From positions 1,116,001-1,180,000 of the forward strand of contig NZ_CP094828.1 of assembly GCF_022865125.1 (NCBI RefSeq): a stretch of 64,000 nucleotides of DNA. The letters are read 5' to 3'. This document shows, in pieces, positions 1 to 9,038 of this stretch; position 1 is the stretch's first letter, and each line of letters opens with the position of its first letter. The position numbers and the translations under genes were made by a program. Origin of the DNA: Acuticoccus sp. I52.16.1 (GTDB taxonomy: Bacteria; Pseudomonadota; Alphaproteobacteria; Rhizobiales; Amorphaceae). The notes below the pieces were generated by a model. That model ran no database searches, had not been told where the DNA came from, and was given only the letters and a program-made list of their open reading frames with translations.

Positions 1-506
1 CGGGCGTGGCCGGCCTCCAGCGCGCCGGCGACCTGCATCATCGTACGTTCGCGCGGGCGCACGGCGATATGGTCGAGCCCCCCCTCACGCACCGCCAGCA
101 GGCCGACCTTGCCGCCCGCGTCGATGATCCGCCACCCCAGCACCGCGAGGGCCGCCGCACCTGCCACCGAACGCAGCCGGCCCCGCGTCGCCCACAGCAT
201 CGGCCGGCGGAAGTCGGCCACCAGGAGGGCGGCACGGTCGCGCTCTTCGTGGAAGGTGCGCACGTGCAGGCGGCCGGTGCGCGCGGTGGCGGCCGGGTCG
301 GCATGGCGCAGATCATCGCCGTCGACGAAGTGGCGCACGTCGTGGATGTCGAGCCCGTGGCCGCGGCGGCGGCCGGCGAACCCGCCGGGCCGCAGCACGC
401 TGGGGATCGCCATGCGCTGACGCGGAAGGGAGCCGTGGCGCAGCGCGACGAGATCGTCGAAGCGGACCTCGGTCGCGGGGGAGCCGGGCGACGCGGCGTG
501 GCTCAT
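1..506 (-). CDS. DUF58 domain protein, C-terminal part outside window
   Basis: Translating the minus strand from the ATG at 506 gives a protein that reads off the left edge of the window after about 168 residues. It contains the DUF58-type signature near residues 45-95: GHGLDIHDVRHFVDGDD, then an AR.GRLHVRTFHEERD stretch and a hydrophobic strand. DUF58 proteins are nearly always encoded directly after a MoxR ATPase, as here (57 bp downstream of its stop), and are thought to act with it in MoxR/VWA-type chaperone systems; the exact substrate is unknown. An alternative in-frame ATG lies at 545. Family assignment is firm; function is not. Confidence 0.8.
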   Translation of the reverse strand, partial: MSHAASPGSPATEVRFDDLVALRHGSLPRQRMAIPSVLRPGGFAGRRRGHGLDIHDVRHFVDGDDLRHADPAATARTGRLHVRTFHEERDRAALLVADFRRPMLWATRGRLRSVAGAAALAVLGWRIIDAGGKVGLLAVREGGLDHIAVRPRERTMMQVAGALEAGHA

Positions 507-564
507 GCCCCCGGCCCGCACCCCGACGGCGAACGGCGGGGCCATCGCGCAGCGCGGCTCGACC

Positions 565-1554
565 TCACAGCGGCCTCACCGCTTCGACCGCGGCGGCGAT
601 CAGCCCGCGCGCCGTCTCGCCGTCCGCCGTCGCGCGCCAGGTCGGCACCAGACGGTGGGCGAGGATGTCCCCCGCCAGCGCGGCGACGTCCTCCGGCACC
701 ACATAATCCCGCCCGCCCAGGAAGGCGCGCGCCCGCGCCGCGGCGGCCAGCGACAGCGACCCGCGCGGCGACACCGCATGGCCGACACGTTCGGCGATCG
801 CCGCCACGCCGCCCGGCCGCGTCGCCACCACGAGGCGCACGATGTAATCCTTCACCGCCGGCGAAAGATGGACCTCGGCGACGGCCGCGCGCATCGCCTC
901 CAGCGCGGCGTGCGTCACGTGCTCCTTCATCGGCGCCGGCCGGCCGAGCCCTTCCCCTTCGACGAGGTCGAGGATGGCGAGCTCGGTCGCCGCGTCCGGC
1001 AGGTCGACCATCACGTGGCACAGGAAGCGGTCGAGCTGCGCCTCGGGCAGCGGGAATGTGCCCTCGTGCTCGATCGAGTTCTGCGTGGCGACCACCATGA
1101 AGGGGTCGTCCAGCAGCCGCGTCGTGCCGCCGACGGTCACCTGCCCCTCGGCCATCGCCTCCAGGAGAGCCGACTGGACCTTGGGCGGCGCGCGGTTGAT
1201 CTCGTCCACCAGCACGAGATGATGGAAGACCGGGCCAGGCACGAATTCGGTCACGCCCCGCTCGGGCCGGAAGACCTGAATGCCGACCACGTCGCCCGGC
1301 ATCAGGTCCGGCGTCGCCTGGATGCGGGCGAACGTGCCCTCCACCCCGTCCGCGAGGCGCTTGACGGCGCGGGTCTTGGCGACCCCCGGCGGCCCCTCGA
1401 TCAGGATGTGGCCGCCGACCAGGAGCGCGATCACCAGCCGCTCGACCAACGCGCGGTGGCCGACGAGACCGGCCGTCATCGCCTCTACCAGAGCGGCGGC
1501 GGGCCGGTGCGCGGTGGCGATCCGGGAGGTGTCGTCGAGGGAGGTATCGGTCAT
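565..1554 (-). CDS. MoxR-family AAA+ ATPase
   Basis: This 329-residue protein has a Walker A motif GPPGVAKT at residues 54-61 and a Walker B LVLVDEIN at 113-120, followed by the MoxR-typical RAPPKVQSALLEAM sensor region. MoxR ATPases are AAA+ chaperones that insert metal cofactors or mature protein complexes together with DUF58 and von Willebrand A proteins. The start at 1554 (MTDTSLDDTS) is preferred over an upstream in-frame ATG because family homology begins shortly after it. The DUF58 gene follows on the same strand, so the two are probably one operon. Confidence 0.9.
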   Translation of the reverse strand: MTDTSLDDTSRIATAHRPAAALVEAMTAGLVGHRALVERLVIALLVGGHILIEGPPGVAKTRAVKRLADGVEGTFARIQATPDLMPGDVVGIQVFRPERGVTEFVPGPVFHHLVLVDEINRAPPKVQSALLEAMAEGQVTVGGTTRLLDDPFMVVATQNSIEHEGTFPLPEAQLDRFLCHVMVDLPDAATELAILDLVEGEGLGRPAPMKEHVTHAALEAMRAAVAEVHLSPAVKDYIVRLVVATRPGGVAAIAERVGHAVSPRGSLSLAAAARARAFLGGRDYVVPEDVAALAGDILAHRLVPTWRATADGETARGLIAAAVEAVRPL

Positions 1555-1667
1555 GTCGCACTCGCTTGCCGGCGGCATCCGGCCGCACCCGAGTGTCCCG
1601 CCAGACGGCACGAAGGAAAAGGTGCCGAAGCACCGACCTTAGTGCCGGTGGTCGCCGTCGCGCCGGG

Positions 1668-2189
1668 TCAGAACTCGAGCGGCATCGCGTCCCGCACTTC
1701 CTTCATGACGAAGAATGTCCGCGTCTGGCGCACGCCGGGGAGCGCGATCAGCGTCTCGGCGTGCAACTTGTTGAAGTCGGTGATGTCGCGCACGCGGATC
1801 TTGAGAAAATAGTCGAAATCTCCGGCGACGAGGTGGCAGTCGATGACGAGGTCGAGGTCGCGGATGGCCGCCTCGAAGTCGGCGAAGCTCTGCGGCGTCG
1901 ACCTGTCGAGCACGACGCCGACCATGACGAGGGTCGCCCGGTTCACCTTCACCGGCGCGACGTGGGCGCGCACGGCCGCGATGAACCCGTCCGCGAACAG
2001 GCGTTGAGTGCGGCGGTGGCAGGTCGCGGCGCTGACGTGCACGCGCTCGGCGAGTTCGGCGTTGGTAAGCCGCCCGTTCGCCTGCAGGTGCTTGAGGATG
2101 TTGCGGTCGATCCTGTCCAATCCATCGATCAAGGAAGCTTCTCCCGAATTATGTGAGATCGCCGGAAGAACATCGCAAATTTCGTCCAT
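1668..2189 (-). CDS. acdR: Lrp/AsnC-family regulator, probable AcdR
   Basis: The 173-residue product has an N-terminal winged helix-turn-helix ([17 protein letters not shown], about residues 24-40, followed by [22 protein letters not shown]) and a C-terminal RAM/AsnC ligand-binding domain ending in [13 protein letters not shown]. It is divergent from acdS with 99 bp between the start codons. That is the arrangement known for AcdR, the Lrp-type protein that controls ACC deaminase genes in proteobacteria. The start at 2189 ([10 protein letters not shown]) was chosen because longer versions add non-conserved residues. Specific control of acdS is inferred from position. Confidence 0.85.
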   Translation of the reverse strand: MDEICDVLPAISHNSGEASLIDGLDRIDRNILKHLQANGRLTNAELAERVHVSAATCHRRTQRLFADGFIAAVRAHVAPVKVNRATLVMVGVVLDRSTPQSFADFEAAIRDLDLVIDCHLVAGDFDYFLKIRVRDITDFNKLHAETLIALPGVRQTRTFFVMKEVRDAMPLEF

Positions 2190-2288
2190 ATTGTCGCAAG
2201 GAAAGACATATGGACAGTGATTTCGAGAGCACCTTTCACGCAAGCTCTGTCATCTTCGGCGCCTCCCCCCCGACGAGACGAGTGCGCG
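2190..2288. promoter_or_regulatory. Divergent acdR-acdS control region
   Basis: These 99 bp separate the two start codons and are more AT-rich than the genes on either side, so they must carry both promoters and any Lrp-type operator. No convincing perfect palindrome was seen by eye. Confidence 0.5.
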
Positions 2289-3305
2289 ATGAAGCTGGAC
2301 CAATTCGAGCGATATCCCCTGACGTTCGGCGCGACGCCGATCGAGCCGCTGCCGCGCCTGTCCGCGGCGCTGGGCGGCGCGGTCGACATCTGGGCCAAGC
2401 GCGAAGACTGCAACTCCGGCCTCGCCTTCGGCGGCAACAAGCTGCGCAAACTCGAATATATCGTGCCGGATGCGATCGCCTCGGGCGCCGACACGCTCGT
2501 CTCCATCGGCGGCGTCCAGTCCAATCACACCCGCATGGTGGCGGCGACGGCGGCCAAGATCGGCATGAAGTGCGTCGTCGTGCAGGAGAAGTGGGTGCCG
2601 CACTACGATGCCGTCTACGACCGGGTCGGCAACATCTTGCTCTCTCGCCTGATGGGGGCAGAGCCACGCATCGTCGAGGACGGATTCGATATCGGCATTC
2701 GCCGGAGCTGGGAGGATGCCATCCAGTCCGTGAAGGACCGCGGCGGCGTGCCCTACGGGATCCCGGCCGGCGCCTCGGTGCACAAGTACGGCGGCCTCGG
2801 CTACGTCGGCTTCGCCGAGGAGGTGAAGGCGCAGGAGGCCGCGCTCGGCTTCACGTTCGATTATATCGTCGTGTGCGTCGTCACCGGGTCCACCCAGGCC
2901 GGCATGATCGTCGGCTTCGCGGCGCAGGACCGCGCGCACACCGTGATCGGGATCGACGGGTCGGCCACCCTCGACCAGACCCGCGCGCAGGTGCGCCGGA
3001 TCGTCGACCATACGGCCGAGCTGATGGACCTCGGCCGCACCGTGCGGGACGACGAGATCGTCATCAATCCCGACTATGCCTACCCCGCCTACGGCGTTCC
3101 CAGCGAGGAGACCAACGACGCGATCCGTCTCGCCGCCCGCACCGAGGCGCTGATCACCGACCCGGTGTACGAGGGGAAGTCGATGCAAGGGATGATCGAC
3201 CTCATCCGGAAAGGCGAGATCCCGGCCGGGTCCAAAGTGCTCTACGCCCACCTTGGCGGGGCACCGGCCCTCAACGGCTACAGCTACTATTACAAGGACG
3301 GCTGA
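2289..3305 (+). CDS. acdS: 1-aminocyclopropane-1-carboxylate deaminase
   Basis: AcdS is a PLP enzyme that cleaves the ethylene precursor ACC to 2-oxobutyrate and ammonia in the cytoplasm. The 338-residue length equals that of characterised AcdS proteins. Residue numbering falls exactly in register: the PLP lysine is K51 ([10 protein letters not shown]), S78 is in GGVQSNH, and the two residues that separate ACC deaminases from D-cysteine desulfhydrases are E295 (DPVYEGK) and L322 (AHLGG). The ATG at 2289 gives this register. Its divergent Lrp-type neighbour is probably AcdR. The gene suggests association with plants or ethylene/ACC-producing algae, or use of ACC as a nitrogen source. Confidence 0.95.
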   Translation: MKLDQFERYPLTFGATPIEPLPRLSAALGGAVDIWAKREDCNSGLAFGGNKLRKLEYIVPDAIASGADTLVSIGGVQSNHTRMVAATAAKIGMKCVVVQEKWVPHYDAVYDRVGNILLSRLMGAEPRIVEDGFDIGIRRSWEDAIQSVKDRGGVPYGIPAGASVHKYGGLGYVGFAEEVKAQEAALGFTFDYIVVCVVTGSTQAGMIVGFAAQDRAHTVIGIDGSATLDQTRAQVRRIVDHTAELMDLGRTVRDDEIVINPDYAYPAYGVPSEETNDAIRLAARTEALITDPVYEGKSMQGMIDLIRKGEIPAGSKVLYAHLGGAPALNGYSYYYKDG

Positions 3306-3308
3306 GGC

Positions 3309-4850
3309 CTAAAGCACCCAGCCCTGGCCGAAGAGGCGGGCGTTGAGCGGCTCGATCACGTCGCGCCGCGCCTGCAGCGCACCGAGCACCGGGGCGAAGC
3401 GCGGCTCCTGCAGGAAGACCCAGCGCTCCAGCGTCTTCATGTCCGCCGCCGAGCCCGCGAAGTCGGTACGGTCGAAGCTGCTGCCGCCGCCCACCGCGGG
3501 CACGTGGTCGGCGGTGTTGTCGCGCAGCGGCAGGCCGATGCGGGCGAGGATGCCGGCGCGATAGTCCGCGTCGCGGCTCCAGTCGAGATAGGAGACCAAT
3601 ACGGCGCCCGGGCAATGGGCCGTCTCCCCGGCGAACTCGCGCGCATACTGGACCCAGAGGTCCAACTGGCGGTCGAACGTGGCGATCGCGCGGTCGACGT
3701 CCTTGTCGCGCACCTCGAACAATTTCAGGCGGCTGGCGGCCCAGTTGAAGACGTCGCGCAGGAGGATGAGCGTCACCCGGCGCGCGGCGGGGCCGACGAC
3801 GGCGTCGTGATCGGCGATCAGCGGCCGGCCGGCGAGGCGGACCAGCTCCAGGTTCTCGTAGGAGATGACGAGGAGCGGCTTGGCCGCCTGCCGCAACGCC
3901 TCCATCCGCGCCACGTCCCAGCGGTCGACCTTCACCGTGCCCTCGACCGGTCCGGCACGATGGTAGAGGAAGGGATCGGCGAAATGGTCGACATTGTTGA
4001 GGAAGACCGGCGGCGTGTCGGCCTGCTTCACCAGCCAGGCGATGAGCGCGTGGTTGCCGCTGCGCTGCAGGCCGAGGACGTCGATCTCCAGATCGGTGGG
4101 ACCGGGCGTGGTCGGCACCGGCGGACCGGCCTGCGCGTCGACCAGGCGCTGCGGGTCGCCGCCCGTCACCACCGTCTCGACGAAGCGGCCGAGCGACAGC
4201 CCGCGTCCGGCCATCGCATGGGCCACCGTGTGCTCGGCCTCCTGCACCGTGACCCGGCGCACGGCGGCGCGGTCGGCCGCGACGAGCCGGTCGGCGTGGC
4301 GACGGTCGGCCGGCTGATTGCTGCCGTGGACGACCGTGTAGCGGATCGCCGGGTCGATGCGCGTGGCCGCGTCGTCGAGCGTCCAGGCCGTCACATCCGC
4401 GGCGTGGCGTGCCCAGCGCCGGTCGAAGGCGGCGAGGTCGGGGCGGATCGTGCTCTGCGGCGCGAAGGCGATGGCGTGGCGGCACCCCGGCAGGTCCCGC
4501 GCCAGGGCGACGGCGGCGAACCCGCCCATCGCGTTGCCGGCCGCCACCGTCTCGGCGATCCCCGCCCGGGCGGCGTGGGCGGCGAGGATCGCGCAGGCGG
4601 CCCGGTCGCAGCCGTTGTACCAGAGCCGCGCCTTGTCGGTGACGATGTAGGCCGGCCGCTCGCCGCGCAGCGCGTCCGCGAAGGCGAGCGGGGTCAGCCC
4701 GGCGACGCGCGCCTCGATCCCGGCGAAGACCACGAGCGCCGCGCCCGCCCCACCGGCGCGGTAGGCGATGCGCAACCGCTCGTCCTCGTGAACGATCTCC
4801 GGCGGGGTGAGGCTGCGACCCGGTCCGGGGCGGGCGGGCGTGGTGTCCAT
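3309..4850 (-). CDS. Alpha/beta-hydrolase-like and sulfotransferase-like fusion
   Basis: This 513-residue protein has two parts. Residues about 20-225 look like an alpha/beta-hydrolase fold: strands, a nucleophile-elbow-like GNAMGGF at 105-111, and a possible late His in EAEHTVAH (H207). The usual G-x-S-x-G serine is Ala107, so this half may be catalytically dead. Residues about 255-513 resemble P-loop sulfotransferases, with LGLQRSGNHAL at 259-269 as the phosphate-binding loop and LILLRDVFNWAASRLKL as the second PAPS-type motif. Such fusions occur with cell-surface polysaccharide genes, but no such cluster is seen here. The stop lies 3 bp from the convergent acdS stop. The start at 4850 follows a sharp change to low-complexity sequence. 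Substrate unknown. Confidence 0.6.
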   Translation of the reverse strand: MDTTPARPGPGRSLTPPEIVHEDERLRIAYRAGGAGAALVVFAGIEARVAGLTPLAFADALRGERPAYIVTDKARLWYNGCDRAACAILAAHAARAGIAETVAAGNAMGGFAAVALARDLPGCRHAIAFAPQSTIRPDLAAFDRRWARHAADVTAWTLDDAATRIDPAIRYTVVHGSNQPADRRHADRLVAADRAAVRRVTVQEAEHTVAHAMAGRGLSLGRFVETVVTGGDPQRLVDAQAGPPVPTTPGPTDLEIDVLGLQRSGNHALIAWLVKQADTPPVFLNNVDHFADPFLYHRAGPVEGTVKVDRWDVARMEALRQAAKPLLVISYENLELVRLAGRPLIADHDAVVGPAARRVTLILLRDVFNWAASRLKLFEVRDKDVDRAIATFDRQLDLWVQYAREFAGETAHCPGAVLVSYLDWSRDADYRAGILARIGLPLRDNTADHVPAVGGGSSFDRTDFAGSAADMKTLERWVFLQEPRFAPVLGALQARRDVIEPLNARLFGQGWVL

Positions 4851-5016
4851 GGATCCTCGTGCGCCGGGATCCGCCGGCGGTCGCGGACGGCGCAGCGGCG
4901 CGCCGGGGCTGGACATAGGCCACGCCCGGCGGGCAACGCAACTCGCCGCGCCGGCGGACGGGTAGGTGGAACGGCCGGGTGGACCGGTGGCGGGTTGGCG
5001 GGCGGGTAGGCGGCCG

Positions 5017-5286
5017 TCAGGCCGGCTCGTCGGCCGTGGCGGGCACGGTGAACTGGGCGCACCAGCCGTGCGGCGCGATGCGGCCCGCGACGAGATCGCA
5101 CTGCGGCCCCGCGAGCGCGCTCGCCAGATAGTGGCTGCATCCGGCACAGCGCTGCTCGCCGTGTGGGCGCTCCATGTAGTCGACCATCGCGCGGTCGAGG
5201 GCGCCGCCGCCCGCTCCGTCGAGCGTCCCGCCCCTCAGTGGCAACGTCCCCTGGCGGCATCGACCGTCGATCAATACGCGCCCCAT
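5017..5286 (-). CDS. High-potential iron-sulfur (HiPIP)-like protein
   Basis: The 89-residue product has four cysteines in the pattern C-x2-C-x12-C-x12-C, ending in HGWC. This is the HiPIP layout that binds one [4Fe-4S] cluster in small electron carriers (CAGCSHYLA, then QCDLVAGRIAPHGWCAQF). HiPIPs usually carry a Tat signal and work in the periplasm, donating electrons to photosynthetic reaction centres or oxidases. No hydrophobic signal is seen here from the ATG at 5286, and an upstream in-frame ATG at 5319 adds only a basic stretch. It may therefore be a cytoplasmic HiPIP-like protein. It is divergent from the PucC-type gene. Confidence 0.7.
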   Translation of the reverse strand: MGRVLIDGRCRQGTLPLRGGTLDGAGGGALDRAMVDYMERPHGEQRCAGCSHYLASALAGPQCDLVAGRIAPHGWCAQFTVPATADEPA

Positions 5287-5339
5287 GATTGTCCTCCCCC
5301 GGCGCGGCCGAGCCGCCATGTTCGCCAAACGCGGACCCG

Positions 5340-5408
5340 TCGCCGCTCTTTTTATCAATAGTAAAATATCATTCAGATTCAAGCTAGAATAATTACAATC
5401 TAAATCCC
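5340..5408. promoter_or_regulatory. AT-rich divergent promoter region
   Basis: A stretch of about 60 bases that is very AT-rich in an otherwise GC-rich window lies between the HiPIP-like gene and the PucC-type gene. It probably holds promoters for both. Neither a PpsR/CrtJ site (TGT-N12-ACA) nor a full FNR box (TTGAT-N4-ATCAA) was found; only an ATCAA half-site is present at about 5355. Confidence 0.45.
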
Positions 5409-5446
5409 AATGCACCGCACGTCGCGGCGACGGGGACGAGCCGGCC

Positions 5447-6796
5447 ATGTCGACGACGGCTCGCTGCGCTATCTACCGGCGCATGTCTCAGCCGTTTTAC
5501 ATCGAGTGGGGCGCCATCGCCCGGCTCGCCCTCGTCCAGGCCGCCATCGCGGCGGTGACCGTGATCCCGATTTCCACCATCCCGCGGCTGATGGTCGAGG
5601 AGATCGGCCTCATGGCGCTGCTGCCGGCGGGCCTCATCGGGGTGCACTACACGGTGCAGACCTCGCGGGCGCGGTTCGGCCACGGGTCCGACCGCAGCCG
5701 GCGCCGCACGCCGTGGATTCTGGGCGGCGTGGTGCTGCTGGCGGTATCCGGCGTCGGCTGTGCGCTGGCGACGCGGCTGATGGTGGCCTCGCCGGTAATG
5801 GGCTACATGGCGGCTCTTCTCGCCTACGCGGGAGTCGGTGTCGGGATCGGGGCGGCGGGCACCACGCTCTTCGCGCTCGTGTCGACCACGGTGGCGCCGC
5901 AGCGGCGCGCGCCCGCCGCGACGACGATCTTCCTGACGATGATCCTCGGCCTGGTGCTCACCTCCAAGCTCGCCGGATCGGCACTGATTCCCTTTTCCTA
6001 CGCGACCCTCGTCGGTGTCTCGCTGACGGTGAGCCTCGCGGCGCTGGCGGTGACGGGGCTGGCCCTCCTCGGCCTCGAAGCCGGACACGCCCCCTCGCCC
6101 GCGGCCGCCGACACGGCCGCCCCCGCGCGCTTTCGCGAGGCCTTCGCCGAGGTCTGGCGCGACGGGCGCGTGCGCGGGTTCACGGCCTTCATCTTCCTGT
6201 CCATGTTCGCCTACAACATGCAGGAATTGGTGATGGAGCCGTTCTCCGGCGCGGTGTTCGGCCTGGAGCCGGGCGCGTCGACGCGGCTGTCGGGCGATCA
6301 TCACGCCGGCGTCTTCGCGGGGCTCATCGTGGTGGCGGTCCTGGGGCGGCTTGCGAAGGGGCGGCCGACGGCGCTGGTGGCGGCGACCGTCTTCGGCTGC
6401 CTGGCATCGGCCGCGGCGCTGGCGGGGCTCGCCGCGGCCTCCGTCGCCGCGCCGGACTGGCCGCTGCGGCCCACCATCCTCCTCTACGGCCTCGCCAACG
6501 GCGTCTTCGCCGGCGGGGCGATCGCCGCCATGTTCTCGCTCGCCGCCGACGGCGAGGGGGGGCGCGAGGGCACGCGCATCGGCATCTGGGGCACGGCGCA
6601 GGCGCTGGGATTCGGTCTCGGCATGGTCGCCGGCGCCGGCCTTCTGGACCTCACCCGCACGCTCGCCGCCGACCATCTGGCCTTCGCGAGCGTGTTTCTG
6701 GCCGAGGGCACACTTTTTGCGCTTGCGTCTTTCGTCGCAATACGTGTGCTGCCCGTCGCGCCGAAAACCCTGGAAATCCGCACCGTTCGAGGCTGA
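5447..6796 (+). CDS. PucC/bacteriochlorophyll-associated MFS-fold membrane protein
   Basis: This 449-residue polytopic protein has about twelve hydrophobic segments and the signatures of the PucC (BCD) branch of the major facilitator superfamily: RTPWILGG after the second helix, [14 protein letters not shown] followed by STRLSG in the middle, and [20 protein letters not shown] near the C-terminus. It most resembles the subgroup encoded beside bchG/bchP in purple bacteria (ORF428, the 44.5-kDa bacteriochlorophyll synthase chain). These proteins are thought to help assemble light-harvesting complexes or to move tetrapyrrole pigments. hemA follows 107 bp downstream and a HiPIP-like gene is divergent. 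An alternative start is the ATG at 5483 (MSQPFYIEW). Family is clear; the role in this organism is unknown. Confidence 0.8.
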   Translation: MSTTARCAIYRRMSQPFYIEWGAIARLALVQAAIAAVTVIPISTIPRLMVEEIGLMALLPAGLIGVHYTVQTSRARFGHGSDRSRRRTPWILGGVVLLAVSGVGCALATRLMVASPVMGYMAALLAYAGVGVGIGAAGTTLFALVSTTVAPQRRAPAATTIFLTMILGLVLTSKLAGSALIPFSYATLVGVSLTVSLAALAVTGLALLGLEAGHAPSPAAADTAAPARFREAFAEVWRDGRVRGFTAFIFLSMFAYNMQELVMEPFSGAVFGLEPGASTRLSGDHHAGVFAGLIVVAVLGRLAKGRPTALVAATVFGCLASAAALAGLAAASVAAPDWPLRPTILLYGLANGVFAGGAIAAMFSLAADGEGGREGTRIGIWGTAQALGFGLGMVAGAGLLDLTRTLAADHLAFASVFLAEGTLFALASFVAIRVLPVAPKTLEIRTVRG

Positions 6797-6903
6797 CCAA
6801 TTGTCTCAGCCCCACTTTCGCATGGCCGAAACCGACACGGCGACGCTGGACTCGACCCCCCACAATCAGAATATGTCTAATGCGAGATCCGATTGAGGGC
6901 ACG

Positions 6904-8127
6904 ATGGACTACGAGCGACACTTCGCCGATAGCCTCGATGCGCTGAGGAACGAAGGCCGCTACCGCGTCTTCGCCGACCTCGAGCGCCATCGCGGCGCCT
7001 TCCCGCGCGCAACGCGTCATCATCGCGGCCAGGGGCCCGATGAGGTCACGGTGTGGTGCTCGAACGACTATCTGGGAATGGGCCAGCACCCCGCGGTCCT
7101 CGCCGCGATGCACGAGGCGCTGGACCGCTGCGGCGCCGGTGCCGGCGGCACGCGCAACATTTCGGGCACCAATCACGACCACGTGGAGTTGGAGCGCTCG
7201 CTTGCCGACCTGCACGGCAAGCCCGCAGCCCTCCTGTTCACCTCTGGCTACGTGTCCAACTGGGCCGCGCTCGGCACTCTGGCGGCAAAGCTCCCCCATT
7301 GCGCCGTGTTCTCGGACGCGATGAACCATGCCTCGATGATCGAGGGCATCCGTCACAGCCGGGCCGAGCGGCACATCTTCGCCCACAACGACCCCGAGGA
7401 TCTGGACCGCCGCCTTCGCGAGGTCGACCCGAGCCGTCCCAAGCTCGTCGCCTTCGAGAGCGTCTACTCCATGGACGGCGACATCGCCCCCATCGAGGAA
7501 CTGTGCGACGTGGCCGACAAGCACGGCGCCATGACCTACCTCGACGAAGTGCACGCGGTGGGCCTCTACGGCCCGCGCGGCGGCGGCATCGCCGAGGCGC
7601 GCGGCCTGATGGACCGCCTCACCGTCATCGAGGGGACGCTCGGCAAGGCGTTCGGCGTCGTCGGCGGCTACATCGCCGCGTCGAAGAACCTGTGCGACTT
7701 CGTGCGCTCGTTCGCCTCCGGCTTCATCTTCACCACGGCGCTGCCGCCGGCGGTGGCTGCCGGCGCCCGCGCCTCGATCGAGCACCTGAAGACCTCCAAC
7801 GCCGAGCGCGAAGCCCACCAGGCGGTCGTCGCCAAGGTGCGCGCGCGCCTGAAGTCGATCGGCATCCCCGTGCTCGACAATCCGAGCCACATCGTCCCGG
7901 TGATGGTGAACGACGCCGCCAAGTGCAAATGGCTCTCCGACATCCTGCTCGACCAGCACGGCGTCTACGTCCAGCCGATCAACTATCCGACCGTTCCCAA
8001 GGGCACCGAGCGGCTGCGCATCACCCCGTCCCCGGTCCACACCGATGCCGACATCGACCATCTGGCGCACGCCTTGTCGGATCTCTGGTCGCAGTGCGCC
8101 CTGGCCCGGACGTCCGCCGTCGCCTGA
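6904..8127 (+). CDS. hemA: 5-aminolevulinate synthase
   Basis: HemA condenses glycine with succinyl-CoA to 5-aminolevulinate in a PLP-dependent reaction, the first step of tetrapyrrole synthesis by the C4 (Shemin) route used by alphaproteobacteria. The protein is 407 residues long and its PLP lysine falls at K248 in EGTLGKAFG, the same position as in the well-studied Rhodobacter enzyme. Other conserved stretches are CSNDYLGMG (52-60) and [10 protein letters not shown] (214-223). The ATG at 6904 is preceded by a TTGAGGGCACG ribosome-binding region. It lies 107 bp after the PucC-type gene on the same strand, and a strong terminator follows. Confidence 0.96.
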   Translation: MDYERHFADSLDALRNEGRYRVFADLERHRGAFPRATRHHRGQGPDEVTVWCSNDYLGMGQHPAVLAAMHEALDRCGAGAGGTRNISGTNHDHVELERSLADLHGKPAALLFTSGYVSNWAALGTLAAKLPHCAVFSDAMNHASMIEGIRHSRAERHIFAHNDPEDLDRRLREVDPSRPKLVAFESVYSMDGDIAPIEELCDVADKHGAMTYLDEVHAVGLYGPRGGGIAEARGLMDRLTVIEGTLGKAFGVVGGYIAASKNLCDFVRSFASGFIFTTALPPAVAAGARASIEHLKTSNAEREAHQAVVAKVRARLKSIGIPVLDNPSHIVPVMVNDAAKCKWLSDILLDQHGVYVQPINYPTVPKGTERLRITPSPVHTDADIDHLAHALSDLWSQCALARTSAVA

Positions 8128-8153
8128 CGCATAAATCACCTACAAGTTGAAAC

Positions 8154-8177
8154 AAGGCGGCTCCGGCCGCCTTTTTT
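8154..8177 (+). terminator. Intrinsic terminator of hemA
   Basis: A 7-bp stem AAGGCGG / CCGCCTT with loop CTCCGG is followed by a run of T, 26 bp after the hemA stop codon. Confidence 0.9.
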
Positions 8178-8518
8178 CGTACCCGGCGCCCCCATCGGCG
8201 CGTCGATGCGCCGCATTCCCGGCGCTCGAGTCGGCAGGCGCCGACCATCGATTCGACGGCCACAGCCCCAATGATCGTTCTATAGTCAAGCGCCAAGCCT
8301 CCGGCGCGACACTTCACGGCAGGCATTTATCCACACATGCCGATCGTCTGTGGAAAACTTCTGCGGCCATTCGATCGAATTGTTTGTTTCACCGAGGCGG
8401 AGGGTTCCCACCCCGCGACACTCGGCGCTAACAGGGCCCCGCCGGCGCCGAGACGCCGCCGCCGCCGATGGGACACCTCCACGTTGAGGCCTCGGCATCC
8501 GCAAACAGGACCACGAAC
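8178..8518. promoter_or_regulatory. Intergenic region with an inverted pair of DnaA boxes
   Basis: This 341-bp gap precedes rlpA. It holds a perfect DnaA box TTATCCACA at 8327-8335 on the plus strand and a second match, TTTTCCACA, on the minus strand at 8349-8357. Two GANTC sites (GAGTC and GATTC) lie about 75-100 bp upstream. It is not strongly AT-rich and has no array of further boxes, so DnaA-linked control of a neighbouring gene is more likely than a replication origin. No other gene was recognised. Confidence 0.5.
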
Positions 8519-8896
8519 ATGCTTCACGCTAGGGCCGCCCTCGCGACGGCTGTCGCCGCTCTCTTCCTGGCCACCTCCCTGCCGATGGCGACCGACGCCA
8601 TGGCCGGCAAGGTCAGCAGTGGTGTGGCGTCGTATTACGGCAAGCGCTTCCATGGCCGCCGTACCGCCAACGGCGAGCGCTTCAACATGAACGCCCTCAC
8701 CGCCGCGCACCGCTCGCTGCCCTTCGGCACCAAGGTCAAAGTCACCAACCCGCGCACTGGCCGCTCCGTCACCGTGCGCATCAACGACCGCGGGCCCTTC
8801 CACGGCGGACGCAGCATCGACCTTTCGCGGGCTGCCGCCGCCAAGATCGGCATGGTCGACGCGGGCGTCGCCAAAGTGAAGATCGAAATCCTCTGA
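8519..8896 (+). CDS. rlpA: RlpA-like double-psi beta-barrel protein
   Basis: The 125-residue product begins with a signal peptide ([20 protein letters not shown], cleavage near AMA-GK) and then consists of a single RlpA-like double-psi beta-barrel. Conserved RlpA stretches are [31 protein letters not shown] and VRINDRGPF. RlpA proteins bind septal peptidoglycan and some are lytic transglycosylases acting on denuded glycan strands. This one lacks a SPOR domain and a lipobox, so it is probably a small soluble periplasmic member. The start at 8519 places the signal peptide at the N-terminus; a longer reading from 8468 would bury it. Confidence 0.88.
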   Translation: MLHARAALATAVAALFLATSLPMATDAMAGKVSSGVASYYGKRFHGRRTANGERFNMNALTAAHRSLPFGTKVKVTNPRTGRSVTVRINDRGPFHGGRSIDLSRAAAAKIGMVDAGVAKVKIEIL

Positions 8897-9038
8897 CACG
8901 ACGCCGAGCGGTGCCGTCGCGCCGCTCCTCCGCCGCCACCCTCACCATCACCGATCCCGATCGCCCTGCGCCACCAGAAAGAATTGGCCGCATGACGAGG
9001 GTTGCGTCACGCTGGCCTCGACGACGGGGAGCACGGCG

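Noticed and set aside
5340..5446. PpsR/CrtJ or FNR site upstream of the PucC-type gene
   Set aside because: No TGT-N12-ACA and no complete TTGAT-N4-ATCAA could be found; only an ATCAA half-site.
8178..8518. Chromosomal origin suggested by two DnaA boxes
   Set aside because: Only two boxes, no strongly AT-rich unwinding region, and no dnaA, hemE, parAB or other origin genes nearby.
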